This document shows positions 9,311 to 18,712 of a stretch of 64,000 bases of DNA, one piece after another. The notes under the pieces were generated by a model that was given only the letters and a program-made list of their open reading frames with translations, was not told the DNA's origin and made no database searches. Origin of the DNA: CAVYXZ01 sp963772595 (lineage in GTDB: Bacteria; Chloroflexota; Anaerolineae; Aggregatilineales; Phototrophicaceae); assembly GCA_963772595.1 (NCBI GenBank), contig CAVYXZ010000016.1:372001-436000 (forward strand), written 5' to 3'. The number at the start of each line of letters is the position of its first letter. Position 1 is the stretch's first letter. The position numbers were made by a program, and so were the translations under genes.

Positions 9311-9646
9311 ATGCAGACCAAGTACGGCAGTTACCAGGAACAATCGCGCAAGACCTACAGCGACATCGACGTCAACGACCCGATTGTCTACCCGACCCTG
9401 GGGCTGGTCAACGAAGCCGGCGAGGTGGCCGGGAAGATCAAGAAAATCTTCCGCGACAAGGATGGCGTCGTCAGTGACGCCGACCGCGATGCGCTCAAGG
9501 CCGAACTGGGCGATGTGCTCTGGTATCTGACGCAGATCTGCACCAATCTCGATCTCAGTCTGGAAGAAGTCGCCGAAGCCAACCTCGACAAGCTGTTTTC
9601 GCGGCTGGAACGCGGCGTCATTCAGGGCGATGGCGATCATCGCTGA
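9311..9646 (+). CDS. MazG-like nucleotide pyrophosphohydrolase
   Basis: A 111-residue all-alpha MazG-type protein. The metal-binding pattern is visible as LVNEAGEVAGKIKK (E-x-x-E helix) followed by ELGDVLWYLTQI (E-x-x-D helix), the standard layout of single-domain MazG/dUTPase-like pyrophosphatases that hydrolyse NTPs or dNTPs to the monophosphate plus pyrophosphate. I chose the ATG at 9311 because family similarity starts there. It is 6 bp before the next gene, so they are likely co-transcribed. Confidence 0.85.
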   Translation: MQTKYGSYQEQSRKTYSDIDVNDPIVYPTLGLVNEAGEVAGKIKKIFRDKDGVVSDADRDALKAELGDVLWYLTQICTNLDLSLEEVAEANLDKLFSRLERGVIQGDGDHR

Positions 9647-9652
9647 AGTATC

Positions 9653-10292
9653 ATGAAGCTGGCGGACGAACTGGCGCAGGAGATTTTCGAAGGGCGGCAC
9701 CGCACATTTCAGGGCGAGTTCACCGACTGGCTGAGCGAGTCGCGGCGTTTTCGGAGCTTTGCCGAGACCTACGCCAGCAAGATCCGCAAGAAGCTGCGGG
9801 TCGCCAACGATGAGGACTCACTGCTCGATGTACGCTGCGAACTGGAGACGGCTTTTCGCCTGCTGCAAGACAAGAAGTTTACGCTCGAATACGAGAAATA
9901 CGGCGCGGTCGAAGGACGCGGCCCGGACCTGACCGTGACCTTACCGTACACATACGCCGCTGAATGTAGAGGTGACTCGTCCGCGCATGGCGGGGGAGGC
10001 CGTCGATAAGCTGATGGAGATCCTGTGCGTGAAGGTCGGCCAGATGAGCGTTGGAATGCTCAACTTGCTGGTCATTTACGCGGAGGGGACGGACGGCGAG
10101 GGGCTGGATGAGGCGGGCAAGACGCTGCGCTCGCTCGCAGAGCATAAGGACGAGGTCTTTTTCACGCGGCGGCGCTTCAAGAACGCCAGAGACTTCCTGC
10201 GGCAGTATCAGAACCTCAGCGCAACGGCTTTGCTGAAGTCCTGGCCTGTATCTGTGGAACAACCCACTGGCGAAAAAGCCGCTGCCAGCTGA
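9653..10292 (+). CDS. Uncharacterised protein with PD-(D/E)XK nuclease-like core (one frameshift)
   Basis: About 212 residues after joining two frames. The N-terminal half is helical and charged. The middle reads LEYEKYGAVEGRGPDLTV and, after removing one base near 9950, continues LPYTTPLNVEVTRPR. A Gly-Pro-Asp followed about 15 residues later by an Glu-Val-Thr strand is the usual appearance of a PD-(D/E)XK endonuclease core, with E-x-T replacing the common E-x-K. No DNA-binding domain or restriction partner is adjacent; the upstream neighbour is MazG. Function is not assigned. Similarity to hypothetical proteins only is expected. Confidence 0.5.
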
Positions 10293-10346
10293 TTTGCGTA
10301 AAGCGCTTCAAAAGAGCTTGTAGGACTCATAGGAAGGGATATTTTC

Positions 10347-11144
10347 ATGAAACTCGGTGCTAACTCAGTGCTTTTTCGTTCGTATGACATGGAAACCGCC
10401 TTCAAATACCTGGCGATGGCGGGCTACGATGGGGTCGAAGTCTCGGCCATCATGGGTATGGATCCACATCTGAACCTCGATGACTGGCAGACGATTGCGC
10501 CGCAGGTGGTGAAGCTCGCCGAAGACTATGGGCTGGAACTGCTGGCGATGGAGCAGCCCGGCCATGACCCGGCGCTGATGGAAAAGGCCATGCAGGCGGC
10601 GGTCGCAGCCGGAATCCCGATTGTCAACACGGGGCCGGGTGGCAAGACCGACGATCCCGCAACCTTCCAGCAGTCGGTCGATGAAATCGGCGCGCTGGCG
10701 TCGATGGCGGAGAAGTACGGCGTGACCGTGTGCGTCAAGGCGCATGTAGGCACGGCCATTTACAACACGCCGACCACGCTCAAGCTGATGGCGGCGATTA
10801 CGTCCCCGGCCTTTGGCATCGACATGGACCCTTCGCATATCTATCGCGCAGGCGAGGATCCGGTCGAGGCGATTGCTGCCGTGGTCTCGCGGGTCAAGCA
10901 CGTGCATATCCGCGATTGCAAGGGCCGCCAGCAGGGACCCGGCACGCCGGAAAATCAGGCCAACGGGCGCGGCGACATTGATCTGGTGGGCTACATCCGC
11001 ACGCTGCACGAAAACGGTTACACCGGGCCGCTCGACCTCGAAGTCATCGGCACGAAGGATTACAGCATAGAGCAGTGCTGCGTCATCGCCGCCGAATCGC
11101 GCGGCCACATGCAGGCCTGTTTACAGGCGGTCGGCGCACGCTAG
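10347..11144 (+). CDS. Sugar phosphate isomerase/epimerase (xylose isomerase-like TIM barrel)
   Basis: A 265-residue single-domain TIM barrel of the AP endonuclease 2/xylose-isomerase-like family. Metal-ligand-bearing strands can be recognised: GYDGVEVS near residue 30, a Lys/His strand VCVKAHVG, FGIDMDPSHIYRAG with Asp and His ligands, VKHVHIRDCKG, and the C-terminal Glu in GPLDLEVIG. The family covers hexulose 3-epimerases, inosose dehydratases and hydroxypyruvate isomerases. Proximity to MocA-family oxidoreductases supports an inositol/sugar-oxidation type pathway, but the substrate is not identifiable. An AAGGGATATTTTC ribosome-binding region precedes the start. Confidence 0.8.
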   Translation: MKLGANSVLFRSYDMETAFKYLAMAGYDGVEVSAIMGMDPHLNLDDWQTIAPQVVKLAEDYGLELLAMEQPGHDPALMEKAMQAAVAAGIPIVNTGPGGKTDDPATFQQSVDEIGALASMAEKYGVTVCVKAHVGTAIYNTPTTLKLMAAITSPAFGIDMDPSHIYRAGEDPVEAIAAVVSRVKHVHIRDCKGRQQGPGTPENQANGRGDIDLVGYIRTLHENGYTGPLDLEVIGTKDYSIEQCCVIAAESRGHMQACLQAVGAR

Positions 11145-11151
11145 GACACGC

Positions 11152-12848
11152 TCAGGCTTTCAGCCAGGCGACCTCATAGCCTTGCAGGTGGATGCTGCCG
11201 CTCAGAGTCTCGACCGGTCAGTGAGATTACGCCAATGCCCTGATAGATCGAGGCGGATCGGCTCCGCACACACGTTGTGTAGGGCCAGGATGCGCTCGCT
11301 GCTGTCCTGAGCGATGCGCTCCACTGCGAAGACCGAAGGTGACAGATCGTGGATGATCTGTCCAGCCAGCGGATGGAGGGCGGGTTGGGTGCGGCGCAGC
11401 TTCAATAAGGCCATGTAACGGCTGAAGACAGCGTGCCGGATGCTGCCTGAGTCCGCGAGTTCCTGCGTCAGGGTATCCAGCGCCAGCTTCTGGCGGTTGA
11501 TACTGCGGAAGCGCCCGGTTTCGGCCACGCCTTCGGCCCAGTTGCGCGAGCCGAAGAGATTGTGGAAATAGATGCCTGGCACGCCAGCCAGGGCCAGTTG
11601 AATCGCTTGCGAGACCATGAAACGGTCAACGGCCTGCTGCGGGTCGCGCGCTGTGACTGCCGGGTCTGTGATAGCGTCGAAGTAGCTGATGTTGAGTTCG
11701 TAGGGCGACTGGCTGCCGTTGGCGTTGGTCTTGAACGAAACGTGACCGCCGTGTGCCTGGACGCGATTCACCAGTGCGTCGATCTCAGTCTGGTTCAACA
11801 AATCGCTGACCGGTCGCAGGCCGATGCCGTCGTGCGAGGCGGTGAAGTTGAAAAAGGTGCAGCGCGGGCCTGGCGGCTGAAGCGACTGCGCCCAGCGAGT
11901 CAGGGCGCTGGCATCGCCAGAACTCAGCGTATGGAAGACCAGCGGCGGCAGTGCGAACTGGTAGACCATCTGCGCTTCGTTATGCCCATTGCCAAAATAG
12001 GAAATATTCTCCGCGTGCGGCACATTGGTCTCGGTGATGAGCAGCACCTGTGGCGCGACCAGATCCAGCACGTCGCGCATCAACTGGATAATCAGGTGCG
12101 TCTGTTCCAGGTGAATGCTGGGCGTGCCGATGGCTTTCCACAGGAAGGCGATGGCATCCAGGCGGATGAACTCCGCGCCATGCTGGACGTAAAACAACAG
12201 CACACGGATGAGTTCCAGGAGGACATCCGGGTTCGCCAGGTTGAGATCGACCTGATCGGCGCTGAAGGTCGTCCACAGGTGCTTGATGCCGGAAGCCGTG
12301 TCGAAGGGGGTCAGCAGGGGTAGGGCGCGCGGGCGCACCACCTGCGATAGATCGGCATCAGGTGGCACGGCGATGAAATAGCCATTGTAAGGCGCTTCGT
12401 CCTGACGGTAACGCCGAAACCACTCGCTTTCCGCTGAGATGTGATTGAAGACGGCATCAAACATGAGCCGGAAATCGCTGCGCATGGCGTCGATGTCGGC
12501 CCAGGTGCCCAGCGAATCGTCTACCGCATAGTAGTCGATGACGCTGAAGCCGTCGTCTGAGGAGGCCGGAAAAAAGGGCAGGATGTGGACGCCGCTGATG
12601 GTCGGAGCGATTCCCGATTGGAGAAATTCGTGCAAGACCTGGAGCGGTGGACGCTGCCCATCCTGGACCTGATCGCCGTAGGTGATGAGAATCGCGTCTT
12701 TCTCGCTGATCGCCAGCCCGGAGGTCTCGACTGGTGGGCCGGGTGGCAGCATGTCAAGCAGACGAGTAAAGGTGCGCTGGCCGCTCTCGCTACCATATAT
12801 GCGGGTCAGTTTGCTGCGAATCGCCTCGTGGAGGGCTGCCTGCGTCAT
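11152..12848 (-). CDS. GH13 subfamily 18 sugar phosphorylase (sucrose/glucosylglycerate phosphorylase-like)
   Basis: About 560 residues of GH13_18. The nucleophile is in EFIRLDAIAF (Asp231), the acid/base in LLITETNVPHAENISYFG (Glu273) and the transition-state Asp in NFTASHDGIG. The E-T-N-x-P-H-x-E-N motif is closer to glucosylglycerate-type phosphorylases (cf. YcjM) than to classical sucrose phosphorylase. These cytoplasmic enzymes release glucose 1-phosphate using inorganic phosphate. The plain reading frame stops at 11202. A frame change near 11213 restores the normal end, VETLSGSIHLQGYEVAWLKA, with a stop at 11152. It is the last gene of the LacI-MalFG operon, immediately after a GT4 gene. 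Confidence 0.82.
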
Positions 12849-12861
12849 GAGTCTCCTGTGT

Positions 12862-14110
12862 CTAGGTGGCGAATTGTTCCAGTGCGTGCGATAGCGTACG
12901 CCGCAGGACTCGGTATGAGAAATGCTCCAACCCGACCTGCGTAATTGTGTGTCGTGATCTGATCGCGCCAGGTGGCATCATCTATCAGGCGGCGCGTTTC
13001 GTCAAGTACCGTCTCGCTGATGTCGTAGAGGAATTCCACTGCCCGCACACCCGCCGGCTTGATGTCCGACAGATAGATGGGGTAGGTATTGACGACCAGC
13101 GGCACGCGGAAATAGAGGCTTTCGATCAGCGCATTGCCGAAGCCTTCGTAGAGGCTGGGGTAGGTGACGATATGCGCCTGCGGGTAGAGGTCCCAGAGCG
13201 TGTAGACCGGGTGCCCGTTGACCTCACCGCGCTGCTGAGCCGACGTATTCACCCGCAAAACGGAAGCGGATTCCAGCGCGTTCGGCCTGCTCGCGCAGCC
13301 AGTTGCCATAGCCGCCGCGTTCATCGCCTTCGTAACCGGTCACGACCAGCACCAGGCGCGAATCGTCCAGACGGCGCATCAGTTCAATTGCCAGTTCGAT
13401 GCCTTTGCGGCGCACGATGCGAGTCGGCTGCAAGACGATCAGATCGTCATCGCTCAGTCCGACCTCGCTGGCGGAACGTATTCGCATAGTCATCCAAAGA
13501 CGGCGGCGGAGTCTCGAAGTCGAAGACGTTGGGCAAATAGTGTGCCCGAATGCCCCGAAAGGCATACAGACGCTGCTGCATGGCTTTATTGATGACCATG
13601 TGCTGCATCGGCTCCAGGTCAGGCGGAAAAGCCTCGTTGAGGATGTCCTGAATGCCGTTGGCGATGAAGCGCTCGCGCTCCCAGTAGAAATCGTGATGGT
13701 GAGCCAGCGTCTTGATACGGTGCCGCTTAATCAAATCGGTGATAGCGATGCCAAGCGAGAGATTCATAGGGATGGCGAGCGCGTTCTGCGGCACGATCAG
13801 GTCGATGGCATGACGCTCGACAAAGCCTTCCAGTTCGGCGCGCAGCAGGTCCGCCTGAGCATAAACGCGGCGAAAGAAATCGGGACTGGGTCGCGGGTTG
13901 CTGAAGGCTTCATCGTGTAATGCGCGGGCAGTCAGGGTCGGTGAAGTGCATAGTGGGCACAAGATCGCCGGGCTGCGCGTCGGCATCCAGTTCCCCGGCG
14001 CAGAAGAAGGTCGCGTGACCCAACTCGCGCATGACCTGGGCCAGCTTCTGCGTTTCCAGGCTGACTCCATCGACCCCGGCGAGCCGCGTCGAAATGAAGC
14101 CGATGTTCAT
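12862..14110 (-). CDS. GT4-family glycosyltransferase (four frameshifts)
   Basis: Joining five segments gives a GT-B fold protein of about 414 residues. The N-terminus MNIGFISTRLAGVDGVSLE has the donor/acceptor loop typical of GT4, and the middle reads IKTLAHHHDFYWERERF. The nucleotide-sugar half includes VLQPTRIVRRKGIELAIEL and VTYPSLYEGFGNALIES, whose E-G-F-G-x2-x2-E is the GT4 donor-binding signature. The restored C-terminus is EHFSYRVLRRTLSHALEQ, ending at 12862, 14 bp before the phosphorylase start. Breaks lie near 13920, 13480, 13250 and 12935; each is a +1 change. Pairing with a GH13_18 phosphorylase suggests synthesis and turnover of one glucoside, which is inference. Confidence 0.72.
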
Positions 14111-14114
14111 CCGC

Positions 14115-15030
14115 TCAACCTTTGACGCCGCCTGCGGTCAGGCCCTGCTTCCAGGAAGCGTTCGAAAGCCAGAAACAGGATGATGACTGGCAGGGTCATG
14201 ATGGTCGAGGCGGCCATGACCGTATTCAGGCGGTTGCTGGGATCGTTGAAGATGGTGTTGATCTTGATCGGCATGGTAAAGAGATCGCGGTTGTTGAGGA
14301 AGATCAGTGCGTAGAGCAGTTCGTTCCAGGCGATCATAAAGGTATACAGGCCGACAGTGACAATGGCCGGGATCGAGAGCGGCAGGGTGATGCGCCAGAT
14401 GACCTCAAAGCGGGTGCAGCCGTCGATCTGCGCCGCCTGTTCGATCTCCTCCGGGATGGTGCGGAAGTAGCTGGTCAGCATGTAGATCGCTACCGGCGCG
14501 GTCTGCGCCAGATAGGTCAGGATAAGGATCGGCAGGTTATCCTGCACCGCAAAACCGAGCTTCCGGCTGAGGGTCGAGAGCATGGCGAACAGGGGTATGA
14601 CCAGCAGCACCGCCGGAAAGAGATAGACGATCAACACGCTGTTGAGCAGCCACTCTTTACCGCTGAATTGCAGCCGCGCTACCGCATAGGCCCCCAGCGT
14701 CGAGATGATGACGGTCAGGACGGCAGTCGGCAGGGCCACCAGCACACTGTTTCGAATGTTGATGCCAAAGTTCTGAAAGTGATCGACCTCCGGCGAAAAC
14801 AGTTCCTGGTAGGCGTCGAGCCGGAGCTGGCTGGGGATATAAACGGCGTTGCGTCCACCGATCTCTGAACGGGCCTTGAATGAAGAACTGACCATCCAGT
14901 AAAAGGGAAAGAGAATGGTCGAGAGGAAGAGGAACAGGACGAGCGCAAACAGGAAGCGCCGCCAGTTGAGGCTGGACGCCAGATGATCCATGAAGGATTT
15001 CTTTTCGGGCAAGTTGGCGATGGCGGTCAT
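14115..15030 (-). CDS. Carbohydrate ABC transporter permease, MalG family
   Basis: About 304 residues with six predicted membrane helices and the EAA loop EEIEQAAQIDGCTRFEVIWR preceding ITLPLSIPAI, which docks the ATPase. The uninterrupted frame ends in PDRRRRQRLSG at 14107. Removing one G from the GGG at about 14143 gives EAGLTAGGVKG and a stop at 14115; GLTAGGVKG is the canonical MalG-family C-terminus, so the frameshift is probably an assembly error. It lies 3 bp after MalF. No ATPase is encoded in this operon, so a shared MsiK/MalK-type ATPase elsewhere is expected. Confidence 0.88.
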
Positions 15031-15033
15031 GGA

Positions 15034-15990
15034 CTACTCCTCGTCTACTTTGCGCATGACGGTGGTCACGTAGATGACGATGATGATGACCAGAACCACC
15101 AACAGCAGCATAGCGTTCGCCGCACCCTTGCCGAAGTCGAAGCTCTTGAAGCTGAACTGGTAGGTCAGCACAGGCAGGACGTTGGTGCCGTAGCCGCCGC
15201 CGGTCAACAGCCAGATGTCGTCAAACTTGTTAAAGGTCCACAGCAGGCGCAGCAGAAAGATTGCGCCCAGCACGTAGCGTAGTTCGGGCAGTGTGACGCT
15301 GCGGAACTTGGCCCAGGCTCCGCCACCATCTACATCGACCGCTTCGTAGAGCGTATCGTCGATGGCTTGCAGGCGGGCCAGAATCATCAGCATGGCGAAG
15401 GGAAAGTAGCGCCAGCCCTGGAACAGGACCACCAGCCAGATCGCCAGTCCACGCTGCGCCAGATAAGCCTGAGGCAGGTCGATCACACCGAGCGTCATCA
15501 GCGCATCGTTGAGCACGCCTGCCGGGCCGGGATCAAGGATCCAGCGCCAGACAAAGGCGACACTGACGACCGGGGCCACGTAAGGAAAGAGGAAGATGCC
15601 GCGTACCAGGCCGCGCCCGCGAAACTTGCGGTTGAGCAACAGCGCTGCCAGCAGACCCAGCAGCAGCGTCAGGATGGTTGAGGCGAAGGAGTAGACGATG
15701 GTGGTGACGAATGCGCCCCATTGATTCCAGCCCTGCCACTTGAAGGCGAAATCGTTGATGACCAGTTCGTAGTTGTGCAGGCCGACGAAATCCGCCGAGA
15801 AGACGTTGTTGAGGTTATCGAGGCCAATGTTGTGAAAACTGATCCAGATACTGAAAAAGGCGGGAAACAGCACCAGTCCGAAGACGATCAGCAGGGTCGG
15901 CGCGATCAAGAGCCAGGCCAGTCGGGCCTCACGAGCTGATTTGGAGGCGCTGAAGATGCCGCGCCTGGGTTGTGCCGCTAGGCGTGCCAT
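15034..15990 (-). CDS. Carbohydrate ABC transporter permease, MalF family
   Basis: A 318-residue inner-membrane protein. After a short charged N-terminus it has a first helix (LAWLLIAPTLLIVFGLVLF) and five more, with the EAA loop DTLYEAVDVDGGGAWAKFR before VTLPELRYVL. It forms the heterodimeric channel with the MalG-type partner encoded 3 bp downstream. The ribosome-binding region GGAGGAGACTT lies just before the start and directly after a strong hairpin that separates it from the binding-protein gene. Confidence 0.9.
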   Translation of the reverse strand: MARLAAQPRRGIFSASKSAREARLAWLLIAPTLLIVFGLVLFPAFFSIWISFHNIGLDNLNNVFSADFVGLHNYELVINDFAFKWQGWNQWGAFVTTIVYSFASTILTLLLGLLAALLLNRKFRGRGLVRGIFLFPYVAPVVSVAFVWRWILDPGPAGVLNDALMTLGVIDLPQAYLAQRGLAIWLVVLFQGWRYFPFAMLMILARLQAIDDTLYEAVDVDGGGAWAKFRSVTLPELRYVLGAIFLLRLLWTFNKFDDIWLLTGGGYGTNVLPVLTYQFSFKSFDFGKGAANAMLLLVVLVIIIVIYVTTVMRKVDEE

Positions 15991-16013
15991 AAGTCTCCTC
16001 CTTTGCGGGTGAG

Positions 16014-16041
16014 TGGTAGGGGAGGCGGACCTCCCCTACCA
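16014..16041 (-). promoter_or_regulatory. Perfect 12-bp hairpin between binding-protein and permease genes
   Basis: TGGTAGGGGAGG and CCTCCCCTACCA form a perfect 12-bp stem with a four-base loop. There is no T-run, so rather than a full terminator it is probably an mRNA-stabilising or partial-termination element. Such elements keep binding-protein mRNA more abundant than permease mRNA. Confidence 0.55.
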
Positions 16042-16053
16042 GCCAGAATGGCT

Positions 16054-17400
16054 TTAGCTGGAACGCTCGGCGAGCAGGCTTTCGACCTGCTGCTGCAAGA
16101 ATTCCGCGCCTGTTTCGGGGGTCATGGTGCCTTCGATAGCGATGTTGCTGATGACGGTCGGGATCAAGAGACGACCCTCGATGTCCCCAATGACCGCCTG
16201 CTCCGTCGCATCGTAATCTGAGCGGAACAGCCAGCGCTGCATCACATCGTAACCGGCAGCGATCTGCGACAGCGTGTCTTCAGAGTAGTTGGAGAAGTAG
16301 TCGCTGCTGCCGGCCCATTCATCAACTGCGCTTTCCAGAACGGGCACTTTACCGAAGGGAGCCAGCGCCAGGATGTCCTGGTAGCCTTCCTGGAGGAAGT
16401 ATTTCACCACCGCCTGCGCTTCCGGATCCGCGTCGCGGGTGAGGCCCAGGGTCACAAGCTGACCGTAAGTGGCCGCTGCGCCGCCGGGACCTTCCATCGT
16501 AGAAGCGAAGCCGGTATTGGCGGCCAGATTATCAACAGGAATATCGACGTTGCCGCCGTCTTCCAGGCCGGAACCATCGACCAGATCGTCCATGATATAG
16601 GTTGAGTAGAACAGCATCCCGGCAGTGCCGTATTCATAGGCCTCGCGCGCGCCGCGCCAGTACTGCGGGCCAGGCTGTGAACAACGCTGGAGATCGGTGT
16701 AGAAGCGCAGCGCTTCGATCATTTCCGGCGTGTTGAAGGTCACGTTGCCGTCGGCATCGAAAGGCCAGGCATCGTTCGAGATGGCGACCTGTTCGAAGAT
16801 CTGGTGGCCGTAGTTCTGGCCCGGATCGGTGCCGATGGTGATGCCATAGAGCAGGTCCATCTGGCCGGGGAGTGCATCACAGGCAGCGTTGATGGTATCC
16901 CAGGATTCGGGAGCGGCCAGGCCCAGGCTGTCGAAGATGTCCTGGCGATACCAGATCGCCTGGAGCCAACCGTCATAAGGCACGGCAGCATAGTTGCCGG
17001 TGGCGGGGTCCGTGACCATCTTCAGCGGGCTGCTGCGGAAGTCGTCCACGCCTATATCGTTGATCACGGCGGTGGCGGCGTCTTCGTCCAGCAGACCATC
17101 AGCGGCGAAGGCGGCGACGCGCTCAACACCCATACGGATGATGTCCGGGAGGCGGTTCGCGCCGACAGCGGTCGCTACGCGCTGCGAAATCGTGCCTTCG
17201 TCAATTGGCACGATACGGACCTCAATGCCGGGGTTAGCTGCCATGAAGTCCGCCGCAGTGGCTTCATACTGGTTGATGCGCTCTTCTTCATTGTCTGTGG
17301 TCCAGAATTCGACGACGACGTTGTCCTGGGCCGATACGGCAACCGACAGCAGCAGGCTCAGAAGCAGTGCTGCTAGAAAAGCCAAATTTCTTGTGCGCAT
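16054..17400 (-). CDS. Extracellular sugar-binding protein (SBP family 1)
   Basis: About 448 residues. The signal peptide is MRTRNLAFLAALLLSLLLS followed by VAVSAQ, with cleavage predicted before QDNVVVEFW. Hallmarks of family 1 binding proteins are the FMAANPGIEV region, NRLPDIIRMG, AVPYDGWLQAIWYRQDIF and APESWDTINAAC. It lacks a lipobox Cys. The chosen start (17400) has AAAGGA seven bases upstream; an in-frame ATG at 17463 with a strong AAAGGAGGG would add a 21-residue extension and cannot be excluded. It delivers a glycoside to the MalF/MalG pair. Ligand not determinable. Confidence 0.88.
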   Translation of the reverse strand: MRTRNLAFLAALLLSLLLSVAVSAQDNVVVEFWTTDNEEERINQYEATAADFMAANPGIEVRIVPIDEGTISQRVATAVGANRLPDIIRMGVERVAAFAADGLLDEDAATAVINDIGVDDFRSSPLKMVTDPATGNYAAVPYDGWLQAIWYRQDIFDSLGLAAPESWDTINAACDALPGQMDLLYGITIGTDPGQNYGHQIFEQVAISNDAWPFDADGNVTFNTPEMIEALRFYTDLQRCSQPGPQYWRGAREAYEYGTAGMLFYSTYIMDDLVDGSGLEDGGNVDIPVDNLAANTGFASTMEGPGGAAATYGQLVTLGLTRDADPEAQAVVKYFLQEGYQDILALAPFGKVPVLESAVDEWAGSSDYFSNYSEDTLSQIAAGYDVMQRWLFRSDYDATEQAVIGDIEGRLLIPTVISNIAIEGTMTPETGAEFLQQQVESLLAERSS

Positions 17401-17491
17401 GACTCTATCCTTTGAACTAAAGAGGCGAAAGTAAGTGGTCATGAAGTGGAATTGTGGTCCCATAGCCCTCCTTTCGAATACGTGTGCAGGT

Positions 17492-18508
17492 CTAGCCTCC
17501 GGTGGACCGGCGGATAATGAGTTCCGGCTTAATCAACTGCTGCCGCTCCACATCCGGGTCGTTCTCGATAAATTTGAGCAGGCGCTGGGTCAGTTCTTCG
17601 CCGACTTCGTAGATCGGCCAGCGAACGGTCGTCAGCGCCGGAACAGCGCGCTCTGCTGCCGGGATGTCATCGTAGCCACCGACGGCGAAATCGTCCCCGA
17701 CCACATGGCCGAGTTCCTGAGCACTGTGCATGGCACCCAGCGCCATCCAGTCGTTGCAGCCTACAATGGCTGTGAGATCGGGCTGCTGAGTCATCAACAG
17801 ACGTGCTGCTTCCTCACCGCCGCTGAAGGTCAGGTCCGCATGGACGCAGTATTCAGGCCGGTAGGGAATCGCGGCCTCGGCCAGTGCCGCCTGATAACCC
17901 GCCAGGCGGTAAGCCGAAAATGTCACTTCCTCCGGTGGCAGAATGATGCCGATGTGACGGTGGCCGCGGGCGATCATGTGTGCCACCAGCGCCTGAATGC
18001 CGACCTTGCTGTCTACGTCGATGTAGGGGAAATCTGAGGCGGCGTCTGGCGCGCTGCGGCCCAGGACGATAAAGGGGTGATTGATCGATTCCAGATACGC
18101 GATGCGCGGATCATCAAAATAGGTTCGCGCCAGGACCATGCCATCTACCCGATTGCCGCCAACGATGCGCCGGTAGGCATCCATCTCGGATGAGCCGGGG
18201 ACTGTCGCGCTGACGAGCACGTCATAACGATCACGGGCTGCTGCATAGGTCACACCCTTCAGCAGCAGGCTGAAGAAATCGTCGTCATCGCTGTGGAGGC
18301 GCGGCGGCATGATGAGGCCGATGGTGTAGGTGCGCTGGCCTTGAAGCTGGCGCGCGATGTGATTGGGCTGGTAGCCGAGTTCATCGGCGATTTTCAGAAT
18401 TTGCTGGCGTGTTTTGTCGCTCACGTCGCTGTAACCTGCGAGCGCACGCGAAATTGTGGTGATAGAAAAACCAGATCGGTCGGCAATATCTTTTAAGGTT
18501 ACACGCAT
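17492..18508 (-). CDS. LacI-family transcriptional regulator of the glycoside operon
   Basis: About 338 residues. The N-terminal helix-turn-helix reads VTLKDIADRSGFSITTISRA, followed by the hinge region ELGYQPNHIARQLQ and a periplasmic-binding-protein-like ligand domain (TYTIGLIMPP, VDGMVLART, GHRHIGIILPP, AIVGCNDWMALGA, FAVGGYDDIPAA). I chose the ATG at 18508 because the helix-turn-helix starts immediately after it. A perfect 20-bp palindrome lies 30 bp upstream and overlaps its own promoter, so it is probably autoregulated. It is encoded just upstream of the binding protein on the same strand and probably represses the whole operon until a sugar binds. Confidence 0.9.
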   Translation of the reverse strand: MRVTLKDIADRSGFSITTISRALAGYSDVSDKTRQQILKIADELGYQPNHIARQLQGQRTYTIGLIMPPRLHSDDDDFFSLLLKGVTYAAARDRYDVLVSATVPGSSEMDAYRRIVGGNRVDGMVLARTYFDDPRIAYLESINHPFIVLGRSAPDAASDFPYIDVDSKVGIQALVAHMIARGHRHIGIILPPEEVTFSAYRLAGYQAALAEAAIPYRPEYCVHADLTFSGGEEAARLLMTQQPDLTAIVGCNDWMALGAMHSAQELGHVVGDDFAVGGYDDIPAAERAVPALTTVRWPIYEVGEELTQRLLKFIENDPDVERQQLIKPELIIRRSTGG

Positions 18509-18521
18509 CGTATCCGCAAGA

Positions 18522-18557
18522 ATTATATATTTCGCCCAATCCAAAACGTTTTGGATT
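18522..18557 (-). promoter_or_regulatory. LacI-type operator (perfect 20-bp palindrome) overlapping the regulator promoter
   Basis: AATCCAAAACGTTTTGGATT at 18538-18557 is a perfect 20-bp palindrome with the central CG typical of LacI/PurR-family operators. On the minus strand a consensus TATAAT (18522-18527) lies just downstream, so the palindrome covers the -35 region. It sits in the divergent gap between lacI-like and the epimerase gene and may control both directions. Confidence 0.7.
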
Positions 18558-18591
18558 TCTCATAATTTAACTCAATTGCCTAAGGCTGTCA

Positions 18592-18613
18592 AGCAGTCCG
18601 GTATTGGACTGCT
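18592..18613. repeat. Short hairpin upstream of the epimerase pair
   Basis: AGCAGTCC and GGACTGCT form a perfect 8-bp stem around a 6-base loop, about 100 bp upstream of the first epimerase gene. No T-run follows. It could be a second regulator site or leader hairpin; no function is assigned. Confidence 0.3.
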
Positions 18614-18712
18614 GGCCGATTCACGCCGGAACGAGTATCTTAGACAGGGTCATGCGGATGCGCTTGCAGGCGGTCAGCGTGCGTTAATTCAACAGTCGGA
18701 AGGAAACATCTC

